Source: Dyella kyungheensis
Lineage (GTDB): Bacteria; Pseudomonadota; Gammaproteobacteria; Xanthomonadales; Rhodanobacteraceae
Length of the DNA: 64,000 nucleotides
Direction of reading: 5' to 3'
Assembly: GCF_016905005.1 (NCBI RefSeq)
Contig: NZ_JADIKC010000003.1
Coordinates: 248,001-312,000, forward strand
A program made the position numbers and the translations under genes. Shown one piece after another: positions 58,507 through 64,000 of the stretch (the first letter of the stretch is position 1; the number at the start of each line of letters is the position of its first letter). The notes beneath the pieces are model-generated. The model saw nothing but the letters and a program-made list of their open reading frames with translations, made no database searches and was not told the DNA's origin.

Positions 58507-58771
58507 GAGTCTGTATTCATATGCCAAGTACTTCGCGTTGCGCTTGAGCGGTCGCCTGGTGGTGGCGCGTGGCGCAGCGCCTGCCTGGCTGGCAGGTCAA
58601 GCCGCGCGCCACCGCCAGGCGACCGCTCAAGCGCAACCCTTCGGGCCGGGTCTGTTTGCCCACAGGGCCGCGTCATCACCCGGTCGTGTATCGACATACA
58701 CTCCCTCGTTCTTTCTTGCCCTGCGTGCAAACAGCTTCCGGCGCGAGGCACTTGGCATATGAATACAGACT
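58506..58771. repeat. 266-bp palindromic element with 24-bp perfect terminal inverted repeats
   Basis: Terminal arms 58506-58529 and 58748-58771 are perfect 24-bp inverted repeats (beginning AGAGTCTGTATTCATATG). Inside, 58537-58571 pairs with 58603-58637 (33 of 35 bp), itself enclosing a small hairpin at 58580-58596, and a 6-bp hairpin at 58686-58701. No transposase is encoded. The left end is the last base of the pqiA2 stop; the right arm contains pqiB's ATG (58759) and its first codons. It resembles a MITE or a large palindromic repeat. Confidence 0.9.
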
Positions 58772-60447
58772 CTGACATCAAGCCGTTGAACGAGGACCTG
58801 CCCGAACCCGTGGTCAGCAAGCCGCGGGTGAACGCCTCGCTGGTCTGGCTGGTGCCGGTGATCGCCGCGCTGGTCGGCCTCTCGCTGGTGATCCACGCGT
58901 GGTACGAAGCGGGCCCCAGCATCAACATCAGCTTCCAGACCGCCGAAGGCCTCGATCCGGGCAAGACGCCGGTGAAGTACAAGAGCGTGATCATCGGCAA
59001 GGTGACCGCGGTGCGCCTCAGCGAAGACCGCACCCACGTGGTGGCCAAGGTCGGCCTGGAGAAGAGCGCCAAGGGTTTTGCCACGGCCGATTCGCGCTTC
59101 TGGGTGGTGCGTCCGCGCATCGGCCTGGGCGGCGTGTCCGGTATCGATACGCTGCTCTCCGGTGCGTTCATCGGCGCCGACGCGGGCCAGTCGCAGGAGC
59201 CCAAGGACGACTTCGTCGGCCTGGAGTCGCCACCGACGGTCACCCATGGCGCGCCGGGCAAGACCTTCGACCTGCACTCCGACGACCTCGGCTCGCTGGA
59301 TATCGGCTCGCCCGTTTACTACCGCCGCATCCAGGTGGGACGCGTGTCGTCGTATCACCTCAACAAGGACGGCAAGGGCGTGACGCTGCAGATCTTCGTC
59401 GACGCGCCCAACGATCAGTTCGTCACCACCTCCTCGCGCTTCTGGAACGCCAGCGGCATCGACGTGTCGCTGGGTGCCGACGGCCTGAAGGTCAATACGC
59501 AGTCGCTCGCCACCGTGCTGGCGGGCGGCGTCGCCTTCCAGGATCCGCCGGGACCGCACGACGCCACGCATGCGCAGGAAAACGACGCTTTCACCCTGTT
59601 CAACGATCAGGCCACGGCGATGGCGCCGCCCGATGGCGAGCCGCGCTATATCCGCATGCGCTTCGACCAGTCGCTGCGCGGCCTGGCGGTGAACGCGCCG
59701 GTGGAATTCCTCGGCGTGCCGTTTGGCCGCGTGGTCTCCATCAACCTCGATTACGACGAGAAGACGCAGAGTTTCCCGACCATCGTGGGCGCGGTGGTGT
59801 ATCCGGCGCGCCTGGGCAAGGCGTACAACAAGCTGGTGGAGATCGCCAAGTCGCAGGGCGACGACGAGCAGATGTCGATGATGATGGGCCGGCTGGTCGC
59901 CCGCGGCCTGCGCGCGCAGGCCCGCACCGGCAACCTGCTGACCGGCCAGCTGTACATCGCCATGGACTTCCTGCCCAAGGCAACCGCGGTGACCTTCGAC
60001 GGGCGCGCCAAGCCGCTGGAAATACCCACGGCACCGGGCGACTTCGACAAGATCCAGCAGCAGATCTCCGACATCGTCAACAAGATCCAGAAGATTCCGT
60101 TCGACAGCATCGGCAACAACCTCGACCAGTCGCTGGCCGAACTTAACCGCACGCTCAAGCAGGTCAACAGCGGCGTGTTGCCGGAAGTCAGCAACACCCT
60201 CAAGGGCGCGCAGAAGACGCTGGGCAACGCGGACAACATGTTCTCGCCCGACTCGCAGCTGCAGCAGAACCTGGGCGGCACCTTGCAGGAATTGCAGCGC
60301 GCGGCGCGTTCGCTGCGCGTCATGACCGACTATCTGGGCGCGCATCCGGATGCGCTGCTGCGCGGCCGTCGTGCCGACGACAAACTGGCACCGACACCGC
60401 CGCCCGCACCGCCGCCGGGCGAACCGTCACAAGGGAGCAAGCCATGA
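58759..60447 (+). CDS. pqiB: PqiB, MCE-family lipid-transport protein
   Basis: A 562-residue protein with one N-terminal helix (ASLVWLVPVIAALVGLSLVIHAW) and three MCE (MlaD) domains, starting FQTAEGLDPGKTPVKYKSVIIGKVTAV, FDLHSDDLGSLDIGSPVYYRRIQVGRVSSY and FDQSLRGLAVNAPVEFLGVPFGRVVSINL; a coiled region and Pro-rich tail end it. PqiB hexamers form a tube across the periplasm for lipid movement. Its start ATG and first codons (MNTDSD) are provided by the right arm of the palindromic element; GAGG 11 nt upstream, also in the element, is a possible weak Shine-Dalgarno. It overlaps pqiC by ATGA. Confidence 0.92.
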   Translation: MNTDSDIKPLNEDLPEPVVSKPRVNASLVWLVPVIAALVGLSLVIHAWYEAGPSINISFQTAEGLDPGKTPVKYKSVIIGKVTAVRLSEDRTHVVAKVGLEKSAKGFATADSRFWVVRPRIGLGGVSGIDTLLSGAFIGADAGQSQEPKDDFVGLESPPTVTHGAPGKTFDLHSDDLGSLDIGSPVYYRRIQVGRVSSYHLNKDGKGVTLQIFVDAPNDQFVTTSSRFWNASGIDVSLGADGLKVNTQSLATVLAGGVAFQDPPGPHDATHAQENDAFTLFNDQATAMAPPDGEPRYIRMRFDQSLRGLAVNAPVEFLGVPFGRVVSINLDYDEKTQSFPTIVGAVVYPARLGKAYNKLVEIAKSQGDDEQMSMMMGRLVARGLRAQARTGNLLTGQLYIAMDFLPKATAVTFDGRAKPLEIPTAPGDFDKIQQQISDIVNKIQKIPFDSIGNNLDQSLAELNRTLKQVNSGVLPEVSNTLKGAQKTLGNADNMFSPDSQLQQNLGGTLQELQRAARSLRVMTDYLGAHPDALLRGRRADDKLAPTPPPAPPPGEPSQGSKP

Positions 60448-61058
60448 AGCGCTGGGGAACGTTGAACCTGGCCGTCGCCACGCTGGCACTGGTCCTGGGT
60501 GCGTGCGGTTCGGCGCCGCCGCTGCGTTACTACACCCTGGTGCCGCCCGCGGGTGGCGACGCCACGGTGGCGCCCACGGCACAGTCGTTCCTGTTCGAGT
60601 TGCTGCCGGTGACGGTGCCGGCGCAGGTCGACCAGCCGCAGATGGTGGTGCGCGAGGGCGGCCAGGGTGTGGCCGTGCTGCAGGGCCAGCGCTGGATCGC
60701 ACCGCTCGGCGACGAGGTGCGCGGTGCGCTTAGCGCCGACCTCTCGCGCGATTTCCGCGCCCAGGATGTGACCGGCCTGCCCAGCCAGGGCAAGGCGACC
60801 GTGCGGATCAAGCTGGACGTTCGCCGCTTCGATTCCGTACCGGGCAGCTATGCCTACATCGACGCAGCCTGGAGCGTGCGTCCGCTGAAGGGCGGCGACG
60901 GCGTGGCCTGCACCAGCCGCATCAGCCAGACCGTGGGCCAGGGCTACGACGCCCTGGTGCAGGGCCACCAGCAAGCGATCGATCGCCTGGCGGGGCAGAT
61001 CGGTGCGGTGGCCGGTGCAGTGGCGGCCGGGCAGGGCGTGAGCTGTCCGGCGGGTTGA
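60444..61058 (+). CDS. pqiC: PqiC, outer-membrane lipoprotein of the Pqi system
   Basis: A 204-residue lipoprotein of the ABC-type transport auxiliary/DUF330 family. The lipobox is LVLGAC with the lipidated C21. Family blocks are RYYTLVPP, WIAPLGDEVRGALSADLSRDF and VRIKLDVRRFDSVPGSYAYIDAAW. It docks PqiB to the outer membrane. The ATG overlaps the pqiB stop, confirming the operon pqiA1-pqiA2-pqiB-pqiC. Confidence 0.9.
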   Translation: MKRWGTLNLAVATLALVLGACGSAPPLRYYTLVPPAGGDATVAPTAQSFLFELLPVTVPAQVDQPQMVVREGGQGVAVLQGQRWIAPLGDEVRGALSADLSRDFRAQDVTGLPSQGKATVRIKLDVRRFDSVPGSYAYIDAAWSVRPLKGGDGVACTSRISQTVGQGYDALVQGHQQAIDRLAGQIGAVAGAVAAGQGVSCPAG

Positions 61059-61069
61059 CCTCAGGCCCA

Positions 61070-61149
61070 TGTGGGAGCGCACTTGTGCGCGACGGCGACC
61101 TGCATGCCGCCGTTTCATCGGCTTGTCGCGCGCAAGCGCGGCTCCTACA
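61070..61149. repeat. REP-like palindrome (TGTGGGAGCGC family), copy 3, degenerate
   Basis: Arms 61070-61093 (TGTGGGAGCGCACTTGTGCG...) and 61125-61149 (GTCGCGCGCAAGCGCGGCTC...) pair with mismatches around a spacer of 31 nt. It lies 11 bp after pqiC and likely marks the 3' end of the operon. Confidence 0.78.
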
Positions 61150-61234
61150 GAAAAATCGTAGCCTTGACGCCGTTTTGCCACTGTTTGGCGCAGCCCCGAC
61201 CCCAGTTCTGCTAGTCTGCCCAGTTCCCAGCTGA

Positions 61235-64000
<2,766 letters not shown>

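Noticed and set aside
58484-58775. Small open frames within the palindromic element
   Set aside because: Frames run through both inverted arms on either strand and have no protein-like composition; no transposase motif is present.

Overview
This is high-GC DNA with tightly packed, often overlapping genes. The gene content (minor-pilin/PilY1 operon, AcnD/PrpF pair, split PqiA, rapA, Fiu-like receptor with piuC, M1/M13/S9 peptidases) and the dispersed palindromic repeats built on TGTGGGAGCGC suggest a gammaproteobacterium of the Xanthomonadales, most likely Rhodanobacteraceae (Dyella/Luteibacter/Rhodanobacter-like). That placement is inferred from protein families only. I found no rRNA, tRNA, CRISPR array, phage or complete insertion sequence.

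Layout. 0-7.3 kb: a class III aminotransferase, a trimeric autotransporter adhesin with a BamE/OmpA-like lipoprotein behind it, and a bactofilin pair on the other strand. 7.4-9.6 kb: a two-component system (minus). 9.6-14.6 kb: an operon behind a Fur-like box, coding for a PepSY membrane protein, DUF2271 protein, DUF4198 protein, ApbE and an NADPH flavoreductase. The DUF2271 protein carries a classical ApbE flavinylation motif, so I read the operon as an iron-regulated extracytoplasmic electron-transfer chain. 14.6-29.9 kb: M1 peptidase and membrane protein; a minus-strand SET/GNAT/HutD operon; a ComEA-like protein; M20 peptidase; YggS; NlpC/P60 hydrolase; NAD(P)-binding protein; rhomboid protease; amino-acid permease; racemase; and RapA. 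30.0-37.2 kb: the minor-pilin operon fimT-pilV-pilW-pilX-pilY1-pilE (minus). 37.4-40.7 kb: piuC and a catecholate-type TonB receptor behind a second Fur-like box that closely resembles the first.

40.8-49.6 kb: panE, PepO (M13), a 760-bp intergenic region full of repeats, an acid-phosphatase/phospholipase C-type phosphoesterase, a CotA-like multicopper oxidase, DUF502 and DUF4442 genes. 49.8-54.0 kb: acnD and prpF of the methylcitrate cycle, split by a small DUF559 nuclease gene flanked by inverted copies of a palindromic repeat. 54.2-61.1 kb: S9 peptidase, CnoX-type thioredoxin, and the pqiA1-pqiA2-pqiB-pqiC lipid-transport operon. A 266-bp palindromic element with perfect 24-bp terminal inverted repeats sits exactly between pqiA2 and pqiB. 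61.3 kb to the end: leuS, cut by the window edge.

The most promising items to follow up are the Fur-box/flavinylation operon, the repeat-flanked DUF559 unit, and the palindromic element that supplies both the pqiA2 stop-codon edge and the pqiB start codon.
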